Below are positions 46,663-54,325 of a stretch of DNA of 54,325 nt, piece by piece (the first letter of the stretch is position 1; every line of letters begins with the position of its first letter). The translations under genes and the position numbers were made by a program. This stretch comes from Cytophagaceae bacterium (GTDB lineage: Bacteria; Bacteroidota; Bacteroidia; Cytophagales; Spirosomataceae). The notes beneath the pieces are model-generated. The model ran no database searches, was not told the origin of the DNA, and was given only the letters and a program-made list of their open reading frames with translations. The stretch lies in the NCBI GenBank assembly GCA_947494535.1, contig CANLVU010000006.1, positions 1-54,325 on the forward strand, given 5' to 3'.

Positions 46663-48047
46663 TACGCGTTCTGGTCGCCCCTAAAGAAGTTAATGACGGT
46701 TTGAAGGATGATTTGGCAATCTAACCAAAACGACCAGCGGTGAATATAACTCAAATCAAAGTCCACGCGTTCTTGCATATCCTCTGTTGTTCGCGTCTCT
46801 CCTCTGCATCCGTTTACCTGAGCCCAGCCACTTATTCCTGGCAATACGATGTGGCGTAACATGTAATTATCCACTGTATTCATTGATTCGATGTTCAATG
46901 GCGTCGGGTGCGGCCTAGGACCTACCACTGACATATTGCCCAGCAATACATTCCAAAACTGCGGAATTTCATCCAAGTTCGTCTTGCGTAAAAATGCTCC
47001 AATTCGGGTAATCCGAGGGTCATCTTTGTGCGCCTGCCGGTAATTTCCGTCTTTATCTATGTCCTCACTTTCTTGGACCATCGTGCGGAATTTATAGCAG
47101 ATTAAGGTCTCATTATTTAATCCCCAGCGTTCTTGCCTAAAGAAAATTGGCCCCTTGGAGGTCAATTTGATCAGTAAGGCTATCAAAGGGAACAAAATAA
47201 GTCCAAAGGTACAGAAGAACAAAATCGAAAAACACACATCGAAAATGCGTTTCAAAATACGGTTTTCCAAGCGGTCTAGCGGCAAACGCCCCACGTTCAC
47301 TACGGGTAATTGTCCAATCGTTTGAATACTGACAGCTGAAGTGGAATATTGTTTGAAATCAGGTAGAATTCGGACTTTAGTCTTATAATAATCGCAAATG
47401 TTGATGCAGCGTTGGATGGTGGAATAATCGTCTGTTGGTAATGCAATCACCACTTCATCAATATATCTGGATTTTAGAATAAGGTCTAGCTGGCTAATTT
47501 TACCTAGGTATTCACAACCAGGGATATTATTAAGTTCGTCATCGATGATACCTTCCACCTTGTAACCGTAGTAATAATATTTCTCTACTGTATCAAAAAA
47601 ATTCTTCGCCGCCGCTGTCGCACCCACTAATAAAACTACGTCATCCATTCGGCCTTGGTAGAATGCGGCGTGGCGATTTTTTCTTAAAATATACTTGGTT
47701 ACGGCAGCCAAGACAAAATTCGCCCCAATGAAGTAGATGAAAAAGAGCAAATCATAAGCGCCACTCGGCCTCAAAAAGAAGAGACTCGAGCTGAGTAATA
47801 TGGTAAATAATACGAGGTGGTAAACGATGAAAATAATCTCTTCTGCATATTTATTTGATCTTCTGTCTGCGTACAACTTTGAAAAAGAGGAGACAAAATA
47901 CCAGATGATAAGAGAAAGCAATCCAAAAGCGGGATTCAACTGCTCTAGATGTCCAGTGCCCCAAACAGCCAACGTATAAGCCGCGAAGACTACAAGGGCA
48001 TCGTTCACATAGCGAATCAGCGCAAATCGATTGGACTTTTTGTTCAT
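46659..48047 (-). CDS. Exopolysaccharide biosynthesis polyprenyl glycosylphosphotransferase (WcaJ-like, long form)
   Basis: N-terminal TMs plus [24 protein letters not shown]...[28 protein letters not shown]...[16 protein letters not shown]. Confidence 0.94.
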   Translation of the reverse strand: MNKKSNRFALIRYVNDALVVFAAYTLAVWGTGHLEQLNPAFGLLSLIIWYFVSSFSKLYADRRSNKYAEEIIFIVYHLVLFTILLSSSLFFLRPSGAYDLLFFIYFIGANFVLAAVTKYILRKNRHAAFYQGRMDDVVLLVGATAAAKNFFDTVEKYYYYGYKVEGIIDDELNNIPGCEYLGKISQLDLILKSRYIDEVVIALPTDDYSTIQRCINICDYYKTKVRILPDFKQYSTSAVSIQTIGQLPVVNVGRLPLDRLENRILKRIFDVCFSILFFCTFGLILFPLIALLIKLTSKGPIFFRQERWGLNNETLICYKFRTMVQESEDIDKDGNYRQAHKDDPRITRIGAFLRKTNLDEIPQFWNVLLGNMSVVGPRPHPTPLNIESMNTVDNYMLRHIVLPGISGWAQVNGCRGETRTTEDMQERVDFDLSYIHRWSFWLDCQIILQTVINFFRGDQNAY

Positions 48048-48104
48048 AAAAATCTTTAATGCTCAAATTTACAACATTGCGCGTAATCCTCCCTAAATTT
48101 GTTC

Positions 48105-49631
48105 ATGCTAAAATGGATCTTTTTTTTCTTTTTAACGTCACAAATCTATGCCCAGACAATTCCTGTGGGTATTCCAGATTATTCAGAAGAGCGCCTTCGC
48201 AATCAACAATTGATTTCAGGTGCTCGTAATTCGTTTACTATTAGGCCTGTAGCGGACACCACTCAGCCCCACCTACTACCGGTTACTATCCTGACTTCCT
48301 ATAATTCTCTGGTTCCCATGGGCTGGAATGACGGTGCCATGATTCCAGCGAGAGGATTACAAACTTATCTTACTGCGGGGTTTTTCACGAAATACAAGGG
48401 TTTGAGTTTACAAGTAAAGCCGGAATTAGTCGTGGCAGAGAATAAAGATTTTGAGACTTTTTCTTTGCAGGGGGCTTTGCGCGCGCCTATGATAGTCTTA
48501 TGGAATAGTACGGATATTCCGGAACGTTTTGGAACCTCTACTTATACTCGTTTACGTTTAGGCCAAACAGCTCTTCGGCTTTCCTCTCCTTCTGTTTCTG
48601 TCGGAATTTCAACAGAGAATCTTTGGTGGGGTCCTGGTTTTAGAAATTCTTTATTAATGTCAAATAATGCCCCAGGATTCTTACACGGCACATTTAATAG
48701 TGTTAAACCGCTTAAAACTTTTTTAGGATCATTTGAATTTCAATGGGTTGGAGGTCGATTAGAAGGCTCAGGTGTGCAGCCTGATCCGAATGAGTATATT
48801 GTGGATGGAATTAATTTTTTAGAGCCAAAACCCATGCCAGGGACTCGCTATTTTACCGCCATTACTGTGAATTACCAGCCGCGCTGGATACCCGGATTAT
48901 TCCTCGGAGTTTCACGTTCTTTTCATCTTTATACTTCGGATCTAGGGAGTGGTTTTTCAGACATTTTCCCATTTTTCTTGCCTTTAGAGAAGAAAAGAGT
49001 GCCTCTAGAGGATGGAAAACGCAGGGACCAATTAGCGTCTATATCAGCTCGGTGGGTTTTTCCTGCTTCGCAATTAGAGATTTATGGGGAAGTGGGTTGG
49101 AATGATTACAAGAATAGTTTAATTGATTGGTATTTATCTTTAGAACATTCAAGGGCCTATTTATACGGAATTCGCAAACTTTTTTTGCAGTCCCCTGGAA
49201 AATATGTTCGCTTGGCTTTAGAAAATACGGCTATGGAAATGACCGCAGATAGAATTGTTCGAAATAATGGACCTTGGTATCGCCACGATTTTGTCCGTCA
49301 TGGGTATACGAATGAGGGCCAAGTACTAGGTGCAGGAATAGGACCAGGGTCGAATCTTCAAACTTTCGATGTAGCCTTTGTCCGTCCCACTACTGTCGCT
49401 GGATTTACAATTGAGCGGTATGCGCACAACATGGACTATTATTATGATGCGTTTAAAAATTGGGAATCTAAGTGGGTTGACATACATTTTGGAGGATATT
49501 ACCAACGACGAATGAAGCAAGTCGTACTCTCCGCTAAATTGAATTTCGCCCTCATTAGAAATTACCAATGGGTAATGGAACGGGTCGAATTAAATACGCA
49601 ACTTCAATTATCAGCAACTCGTTATTTTTAG
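48105..49631 (+). CDS. Capsule assembly Wzi family outer-membrane protein, paralog 3
   Basis: VGISTENLWWGPGFRNSLLMSNNAPGFLHGTFNSVKPLKTFLGSFEFQ. ATG at 48105 preferred over TTG at 48099. Confidence 0.88.
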   Translation: MLKWIFFFFLTSQIYAQTIPVGIPDYSEERLRNQQLISGARNSFTIRPVADTTQPHLLPVTILTSYNSLVPMGWNDGAMIPARGLQTYLTAGFFTKYKGLSLQVKPELVVAENKDFETFSLQGALRAPMIVLWNSTDIPERFGTSTYTRLRLGQTALRLSSPSVSVGISTENLWWGPGFRNSLLMSNNAPGFLHGTFNSVKPLKTFLGSFEFQWVGGRLEGSGVQPDPNEYIVDGINFLEPKPMPGTRYFTAITVNYQPRWIPGLFLGVSRSFHLYTSDLGSGFSDIFPFFLPLEKKRVPLEDGKRRDQLASISARWVFPASQLEIYGEVGWNDYKNSLIDWYLSLEHSRAYLYGIRKLFLQSPGKYVRLALENTAMEMTADRIVRNNGPWYRHDFVRHGYTNEGQVLGAGIGPGSNLQTFDVAFVRPTTVAGFTIERYAHNMDYYYDAFKNWESKWVDIHFGGYYQRRMKQVVLSAKLNFALIRNYQWVMERVELNTQLQLSATRYF

Positions 49632-49691
49632 CCATCAGGACAAAATTTCGTTTATTTTAAGGTAGCTTTGATTTCAAATCAAGATGCCTAC

Positions 49692-49958
49692 ATGAAAAAT
49701 TTCGCTATTGTCTTATTAATCAGTTTATTAAGTTCATTTACGCCTTCTGGGACTAAGACTATTTTAGTTAAATCGGATCCTTCTGGCGCAGAAGTTATTT
49801 TAAACGGATACTTTGTAGGAAAAACCCCCATCGAAATTAAGATTGATGAAAAGCAGTACAATTTTCTTTCGATTTCAAAATCTAGCTACAAGCGTCAGAG
49901 AGTCGAATTAAAAGGAATCGATAAAGAAGTCGAGGTAAAACTAGAGAAAGATCTCTAA
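49692..49958 (+). CDS. PEGA-domain secreted protein
   Basis: MKNFAIVLLISLLSSF signal; VKSDPSGAEVILNGYFVGKTPIEIKI. Confidence 0.8.
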   Translation: MKNFAIVLLISLLSSFTPSGTKTILVKSDPSGAEVILNGYFVGKTPIEIKIDEKQYNFLSISKSSYKRQRVELKGIDKEVEVKLEKDL

Positions 49959-51082
49959 ATCGTTTTAAGGGCTTGTTCTAAGTCTGCCCATAAATCATCC
50001 ACATGTTCTAAGCCGATCGAGAAACGCAACAGATTTCCGGGTGTTGTGCTTTGTGGACCCTCAATAGATTTGCGGTGTTCTACCAACGATTCTACGCCAC
50101 CAAGGCTGGTGGCTTGTTGGAAAATTTGCAGTTTACCAGCCATTTCCCTGGTCTCGGTTTCCCCTGTTTTGACTTGTAAGGCAATCATTCCACTAAAGCC
50201 CTGAGGCATTTGGGCTTTTGCCAAGGCATGTTGAGGATGTGATTCCAAGCCTGGGTAATGTACTTTTTCTACTTTAGGGTGTTTTTCTAGGCGCTTCGCT
50301 AATTCCAACGCGTTCGCGCTGTGCTCGCGCATTCTGAGCGGCAAGGTCTTTAAGCCTCTCGCTAATAAGTAGCAGTCCAAGGGATTTGGAGTTGCCCCCA
50401 TCAAAATTTGAACACGTTCAATTCTTTTTGCCCATTCGTCATCTTCCTTTAAAAGCACGGCTCCACCCATAATGTCGGAGTGCCCACCAATGTACTTCGT
50501 TGTCGCGTGCATCACGATGTCCGCGCCGAGGGCGATAGGGTTTTGCAGAACGGGAGTTCCTAAGGTATTATCTACGCCTAATTTTAGGTTGTGTTTTTTA
50601 GAGATGGTAGCCAGTCCTTTGATGTCCGTGATGGAAAGCATCGGATTTGCTGGCGTTTCTGCCCAGATGAGTTTGGTGTTCTTTTGAATCGCCTTCTCCA
50701 CTTTTGCTAAGTCTGTCATGTCTACCTGAGTCACTTCGAGACCCCAGGGACCCAAAATTTCTTCCGCCAGTTTATAAGAGGCATAATAGCCGACTTCTGG
50801 CATTAAGATGTGGTTTCCGGATTGGAGGCATTGGAAGACGGCGTTTACGGCGGCGAGGCCTGAGCCGAAGGCGAAGCCTCGCGACGCCCCTTCTAAGGCC
50901 GCCAGGCCTTTTTCAAGTGCGATACGGTTCGGATTCGAGTTGCGAGAATACATGTGGCCTTTCGGATAAGTTCCATCCAAAGCCCGTTCAAAAGTCGTGG
51001 TCAAAAACACCGGTGCAGCAATCGCCCCCGCCGTTTCATCCTTTAAATGACTCCCATGTACCGCAATCGTCTCCTTTTTCAT
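49955..51082 (-). CDS. Trans-sulfuration PLP enzyme (cystathionine gamma-synthase/lyase family)
   Basis: YSRNSNPNRIALEKGLAALEGASRGFAFGSGLAA...TKYIGGHSDIMGG...QQATSLGGVESLVEHR. Confidence 0.94.
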   Translation of the reverse strand: MKKETIAVHGSHLKDETAGAIAAPVFLTTTFERALDGTYPKGHMYSRNSNPNRIALEKGLAALEGASRGFAFGSGLAAVNAVFQCLQSGNHILMPEVGYYASYKLAEEILGPWGLEVTQVDMTDLAKVEKAIQKNTKLIWAETPANPMLSITDIKGLATISKKHNLKLGVDNTLGTPVLQNPIALGADIVMHATTKYIGGHSDIMGGAVLLKEDDEWAKRIERVQILMGATPNPLDCYLLARGLKTLPLRMREHSANALELAKRLEKHPKVEKVHYPGLESHPQHALAKAQMPQGFSGMIALQVKTGETETREMAGKLQIFQQATSLGGVESLVEHRKSIEGPQSTTPGNLLRFSIGLEHVDDLWADLEQALKTI

Positions 51083-51083
51083 C

Positions 51084-51815
51084 CTACTTTTTTTCTCTCA
51101 ACTTAAAGTTTTTACCTAAATAAAGTCGACGAACTTGTTCGTCGTCCGCTAATTCTTTTGGCGTTCCCGCCTTCAAAATCTTTCCTTCAAAAAGTAAATA
51201 AGCCCTGTCCGTAATCGACAAAGTCTCATCCACATTGTGATCCGTAATCAAGATCCCGATATTTCTATATTTCAATTTTGACACAATCGTCTGAATCTCC
51301 TCCACTGCGATGGGATCGACCCCCGCGAATGGCTCATCTAATAAGATGAATTTGGGATCTACCGCTAGTGCTCTCGCGATCTCTGTTCTTCTTCTTTCTC
51401 CCCCAGAAAGCACCTGGCCTAAACTTTTACGGACATGGGTTAATGAGAATTCTTCCAAAAGGCTTTCCCCCTTTTCTTTCTGTGCGGCTTTCGACAAATC
51501 CGTCATCTCTAATACCGCCTGGATGTTTTCCTCCACGCTTAATGTTCTGAAAACCGATGCCTCTTGTGCTAAATATCCGATGCCTAATCTCGCCCTTTTG
51601 TACATAGGCAAGTCTGTTACGTCCAAATCACCTAAATACACTTTCCCCTCATTCGGCTTAACTAACCCTGTGGCAATATAGAAGGAAGTGGTTTTCCCTG
51701 CGCCGTTTGGCCCTAATAATCCCACAATCTCGCCTTGCGCCACTTGATACGAAATGTGATCATTCACTAATCGCTGTCCGTATTTCTTGACTAAATTCTC
51801 TGTCCGTAAAATCAT
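51084..51815 (-). CDS. lptB: LPS export ABC transporter ATP-binding protein
   Basis: [59 protein letters not shown]...[16 protein letters not shown]...[14 protein letters not shown]. Confidence 0.96.
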   Translation of the reverse strand: MILRTENLVKKYGQRLVNDHISYQVAQGEIVGLLGPNGAGKTTSFYIATGLVKPNEGKVYLGDLDVTDLPMYKRARLGIGYLAQEASVFRTLSVEENIQAVLEMTDLSKAAQKEKGESLLEEFSLTHVRKSLGQVLSGGERRRTEIARALAVDPKFILLDEPFAGVDPIAVEEIQTIVSKLKYRNIGILITDHNVDETLSITDRAYLLFEGKILKAGTPKELADDEQVRRLYLGKNFKLREKK

Positions 51816-51934
51816 GTCCTAAAAATACGAATTATTTCGATGTATTGGTGCTTTGCTTTCTCTGTCGTTCTCAGGTTTAAACCCACTAGGGGCTCTGATT
51901 GTTCAGAATGGCCGGGTTGTGAAATAAATCGTTC

Positions 51935-52136
51935 GGTGCTGAGAGGCATTTTCGGGTATTGACAAATTGTGTCAATACCTAAGTTATCTGGTGCTGAATA
52001 TATAGACCCGGCACCGGTAGCTGTTTTCGACTATTGACAGAATGTGTCAATAAGCGGATATTGATTTTCGTAGCGTTAAATACTATTTTCAGTTGTTGAC
52101 AGAAAGTGTCAATACCTGAAAACGCCTCTCAGTACC
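51935..52136. repeat. Composite palindromic repeat: three TTGACA-N5-TGTCAA cores within 30-bp outer inverted repeats
   Basis: Cores 51959-51975, 52034-52050, 52096-52112. Outer arms GGTGCTGAGAGGCATTTTCGGGTATTGACA (51935-51964) and reverse complement of 52107-52136 GGTACTGAGAGGCGTTTTCAGGTATTGACA match 27/30. Confidence 0.85.
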
Positions 52137-52285
52137 TTGAAGGTATTTGAACACTATGCCGTTTCAGGCAATTAGAGACTTATTGTGGATTATAAACTCT
52201 ATGGAAATTAATACATTCTCTATACTCTCTTATCTATATTCTCCCGTCGAACTAATCCGTAGGCTACCAAGTCACGCAGTGACGA

Positions 52286-52825
52286 CTAGCGACTAGTGAC
52301 TGCACGAAGTGCTTCCCCCCTAACCGTATACCTAGTAGGCGTAGAAAACCAGCGCAAAGCTTGAGAGCCTGAAATGGTATAAGAAACCACACGACCGCTG
52401 ATTAGGCGCATGGATAGTTTTTTAGATGTCGTGTAAATGAGATTTTCGGAGGAAATGACAAATTCTACTACAGCTGGTCTGCCTGCGGAGTCTAGATCAA
52501 TTTGAAAAGATCGAACGGGAAGGTCTTCTCCTTTTTTCAACACGTAATGTATGATGCCTGGGGCGGAGCGATCTTCGTAACTGAGGGCGTAGGCCGGTTT
52601 GTTGAGATCGGCTTCCTGGAAGAGGGCCCATTCTTTAGTTAAATCAATCTGAACGGAATCAATTATTTCTGTGGTTCCATCGAGGATGACGGTCTTTTTT
52701 ACCGAAAGGGGGGAAGATGATAGGCGGTTTAGCTCTTTTTTCCAATCATAGAAATGGGTGGCCGGCTCCGGGGAGGGGGTGCACGCAATGAGTGTAAAAA
52801 GAAGCAAAATGCTGAGGCGAATCAT
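52286..52825 (-). CDS. Putative lipoprotein, unknown function
   Basis: MIRLSILLLFTLIACTPSPEP lipobox (LIAC). Confidence 0.75.
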   Translation of the reverse strand: MIRLSILLLFTLIACTPSPEPATHFYDWKKELNRLSSSPLSVKKTVILDGTTEIIDSVQIDLTKEWALFQEADLNKPAYALSYEDRSAPGIIHYVLKKGEDLPVRSFQIDLDSAGRPAVVEFVISSENLIYTTSKKLSMRLISGRVVSYTISGSQALRWFSTPTRYTVRGEALRAVTSR

Positions 52826-52846
52826 CCCCCCAAAGGTAAGAAAAAT

Positions 52847-53053
52847 TTAGGCCGAGAATACATCCTCAATAGGAATCTTCAGGACTTGGATGAGTAGGTA
52901 AATTTTGGTGGCGTTCGGATAATGTTTGCCAGATTCCCAGTAATTGTAGGCGCTTTGGGAAACTCCTACGGCGGTGGCGACTTGGGATTGTGTCATCCGT
53001 AAGGTCAAGCGGGACTTGATCAAAACGGTTGAAAAGACTAGTTTGGTTTTCAT
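52847..53053 (-). CDS. Small XRE-family HTH regulator
   Basis: LRMTQSQVATAVGVSQSAYNYWESGKHYPNATKIYLLIQVLKI. Confidence 0.85.
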   Translation of the reverse strand: MKTKLVFSTVLIKSRLTLRMTQSQVATAVGVSQSAYNYWESGKHYPNATKIYLLIQVLKIPIEDVFSA

Positions 53054-53179
53054 AATTATTAGTGGTTACAGTGATATTTTTGATAATATTCAGAGAATAA
53101 ATGCAAAAACAAAACTTAAGTCATAATATAACTCAACTTTATGAAAACACTGATAATTAGGCGCAATCAAAGTATAAAA

Positions 53180-53217
53180 AAAGTCCTCAAAAGACAAAAT
53201 CGGCTTTTGAGGACTTT
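53180..53217. terminator. Hairpin/intrinsic terminator downstream of the amidohydrolase gene
   Basis: AAAGTCCTCAAAA (53180-53192) ... TTTTGAGGACTTT (53205-53217), 13-bp perfect stem, 12-nt loop. Confidence 0.75.
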
Positions 53218-53239
53218 ATATTCTAAACTTTAATTCAAC

Positions 53240-54325
53240 CTATTTTAGGTTATACTTGTATTTATAACGTTCAAATAATTGAGAATGCTTGTTATCTAAA
53301 TTCAAGGCGCGCCCCTGAATGAAGGCATTCGTTACCACGCTTGAACGCATGTCTAAAATATCACCGGTAGAGATGATGACGTTTGCGTCTTTGCCAGTTT
53401 CGATGCTGCCGGTGCGATCGGCGATGCCCAAGATTTTGGCAGCATTCAAGGTAATAGTTGAAAGTGCCTCTTCCTTCGTCATTCCATAAGCGGCCATCGT
53501 TCCAGCGTGGAAAGGAAGGTCACGTTGACGCCAGTTTCCATCTCCGCCTTCAAAGCTCATCGAGAACAAGACACCTGCTTTTTGTAACATGCTTGGTGTC
53601 TTATAGGGTTGATCGACTGCATCATCTTCAGAAGCTGGTAAGCTGTGGATTTCTCCCAAAATCACCGATACGTTATTCTCCTTCAAAATGTCCGCAATCA
53701 TCCAGCTATCCGTGGCTCCTACGAGAACAAGTTTGAAGTTGAATTCTTTGGCAAAATGAATGGCCGTTAACATTTCCTTTACTAGGTCGCAATGCACGAA
53801 AAAGGGCTTGCTTCCGTCGAACAATCCTCGTGTTGCTTCGAACTTCAAGTTCGTGCCCGTATGCGTTTTCTCGTTCAAATACGCTTTTGCTTCCTGAAAA
53901 AAGGACCGCGCCTCTTCGAGGCGCGCCAAACCAGCCGCCACTGGATCCGCGTTCGCCCCTCTGCGCTGGAACGCTAATGGACGATTAATTAAGGCGGGCA
54001 TTTTAAAGTGAACTCCATTGTCCGTGGCGTAAGCCGCATCTTGCCAGTTCCAAGCATCTAGTTGTACGACGCTAGAAGATCCCGGGATCATTCCGCCCTG
54101 AGGGGTGATTTGCGCGAGTAAAACACCATTCGAACGCACCGTGTTGATGATTTTCGAATCGGTATTATAGGCTACGATCGAACGGATGTTGGGGTTCATT
54201 TCACCTAATTCCTGGATATCTACCGTTGATTTGGTGGAAACGAATTCCACTAAACCTAAGCTAGAATTAGGGGCGATTAAGCCTGGATAGACTTGCTTTC
54301 CTGTGGCATCGATGCGCTCCACGTC
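53240..54325 (-). CDS. Amidohydrolase family protein (imidazolonepropionase-like), 5' end outside window
   Basis: DATGKQVYPGLIAPNSSLGLVE...; MTKEEALSTITLNAAKILGIADRTGSIETGKDANVIISTGDILDMRSSVVTNAFIQGR. Open frame continues to window edge. Confidence 0.85.
   Translation of the reverse strand, partial: DVERIDATGKQVYPGLIAPNSSLGLVEFVSTKSTVDIQELGEMNPNIRSIVAYNTDSKIINTVRSNGVLLAQITPQGGMIPGSSSVVQLDAWNWQDAAYATDNGVHFKMPALINRPLAFQRRGANADPVAAGLARLEEARSFFQEAKAYLNEKTHTGTNLKFEATRGLFDGSKPFFVHCDLVKEMLTAIHFAKEFNFKLVLVGATDSWMIADILKENNVSVILGEIHSLPASEDDAVDQPYKTPSMLQKAGVLFSMSFEGGDGNWRQRDLPFHAGTMAAYGMTKEEALSTITLNAAKILGIADRTGSIETGKDANVIISTGDILDMRSSVVTNAFIQGRALNLDNKHSQLFERYKYKYNLK

Noticed and set aside
50704-51123. 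139-aa plus-strand ORF over the trans-sulfuration enzyme and lptB end
   Set aside because: Arg/Pro/Ser-rich shadow ORF on the complement of two convincing genes.
51310-51681. 123-aa plus-strand ORF opposite lptB
   Set aside because: Antisense to conserved LptB motifs; no plausible start context or domain.
51935-52136. CRISPR array (three similar palindromic units at 62-75 bp spacing)
   Set aside because: Units vary in sequence, alternate in arm orientation, are spaced irregularly and have no cas genes.

Overview
This 54.3 kb window looks like a Bacteroidota (probably Cytophagales-like) chromosome. It is dominated by two adjacent surface-glycan loci. The left flank holds the 3' end of a housekeeping hisF, then hisIE, a YvlD-type membrane protein, two XRE-type regulators, a MntA/HepT (MNT-HEPN) toxin-antitoxin pair and an MFS transporter. 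Positions ~4.5-30 kb form a tightly packed, AT-rich O-antigen-type operon. It has a nonulosonic (legionaminic) acid pathway (legB-legC-legH-legI-legG-ptmE-legF) followed by one HisF/HisH/amidotransferase set. Next come a nucleotide-sugar dehydrogenase, a Wzx flippase, a polymerase-like protein and glycosyltransferases. A second, different amidotransferase/HisH/HisF set follows, joined to a UDP-L-FucNAc pathway (fnlA/fnlB/fnlC), a WbuB-like glycosyltransferase, an epimerase and a short initiating sugar transferase. Positions ~30-49.6 kb carry a second system: Wza-like SLBB export protein, kinase-less Wzz-like protein, second Wzx, Wzy/ligase-like protein, long WcaJ-like transferase and three Wzi paralogs. 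The right flank holds a PEGA protein, a trans-sulfuration enzyme, lptB, a lipoprotein, an XRE regulator and a partial amidohydrolase. The main second-look observations are: (1) an intergenic family of ~45-bp palindromic elements with core TTGACA-N5-TGTCAA. There are five copies in the window, three of them packed into a 202-bp structure bounded by 30-bp inverted repeats (27/30 identical). (2) Two distinct HisF/HisH/amidotransferase modules in one glycan locus; each HisF has lost or altered a different one of the two canonical cyclase aspartates, which predicts two different acetamidino sugars. All homology calls come from reading motifs and recalling families; no database searches were run.
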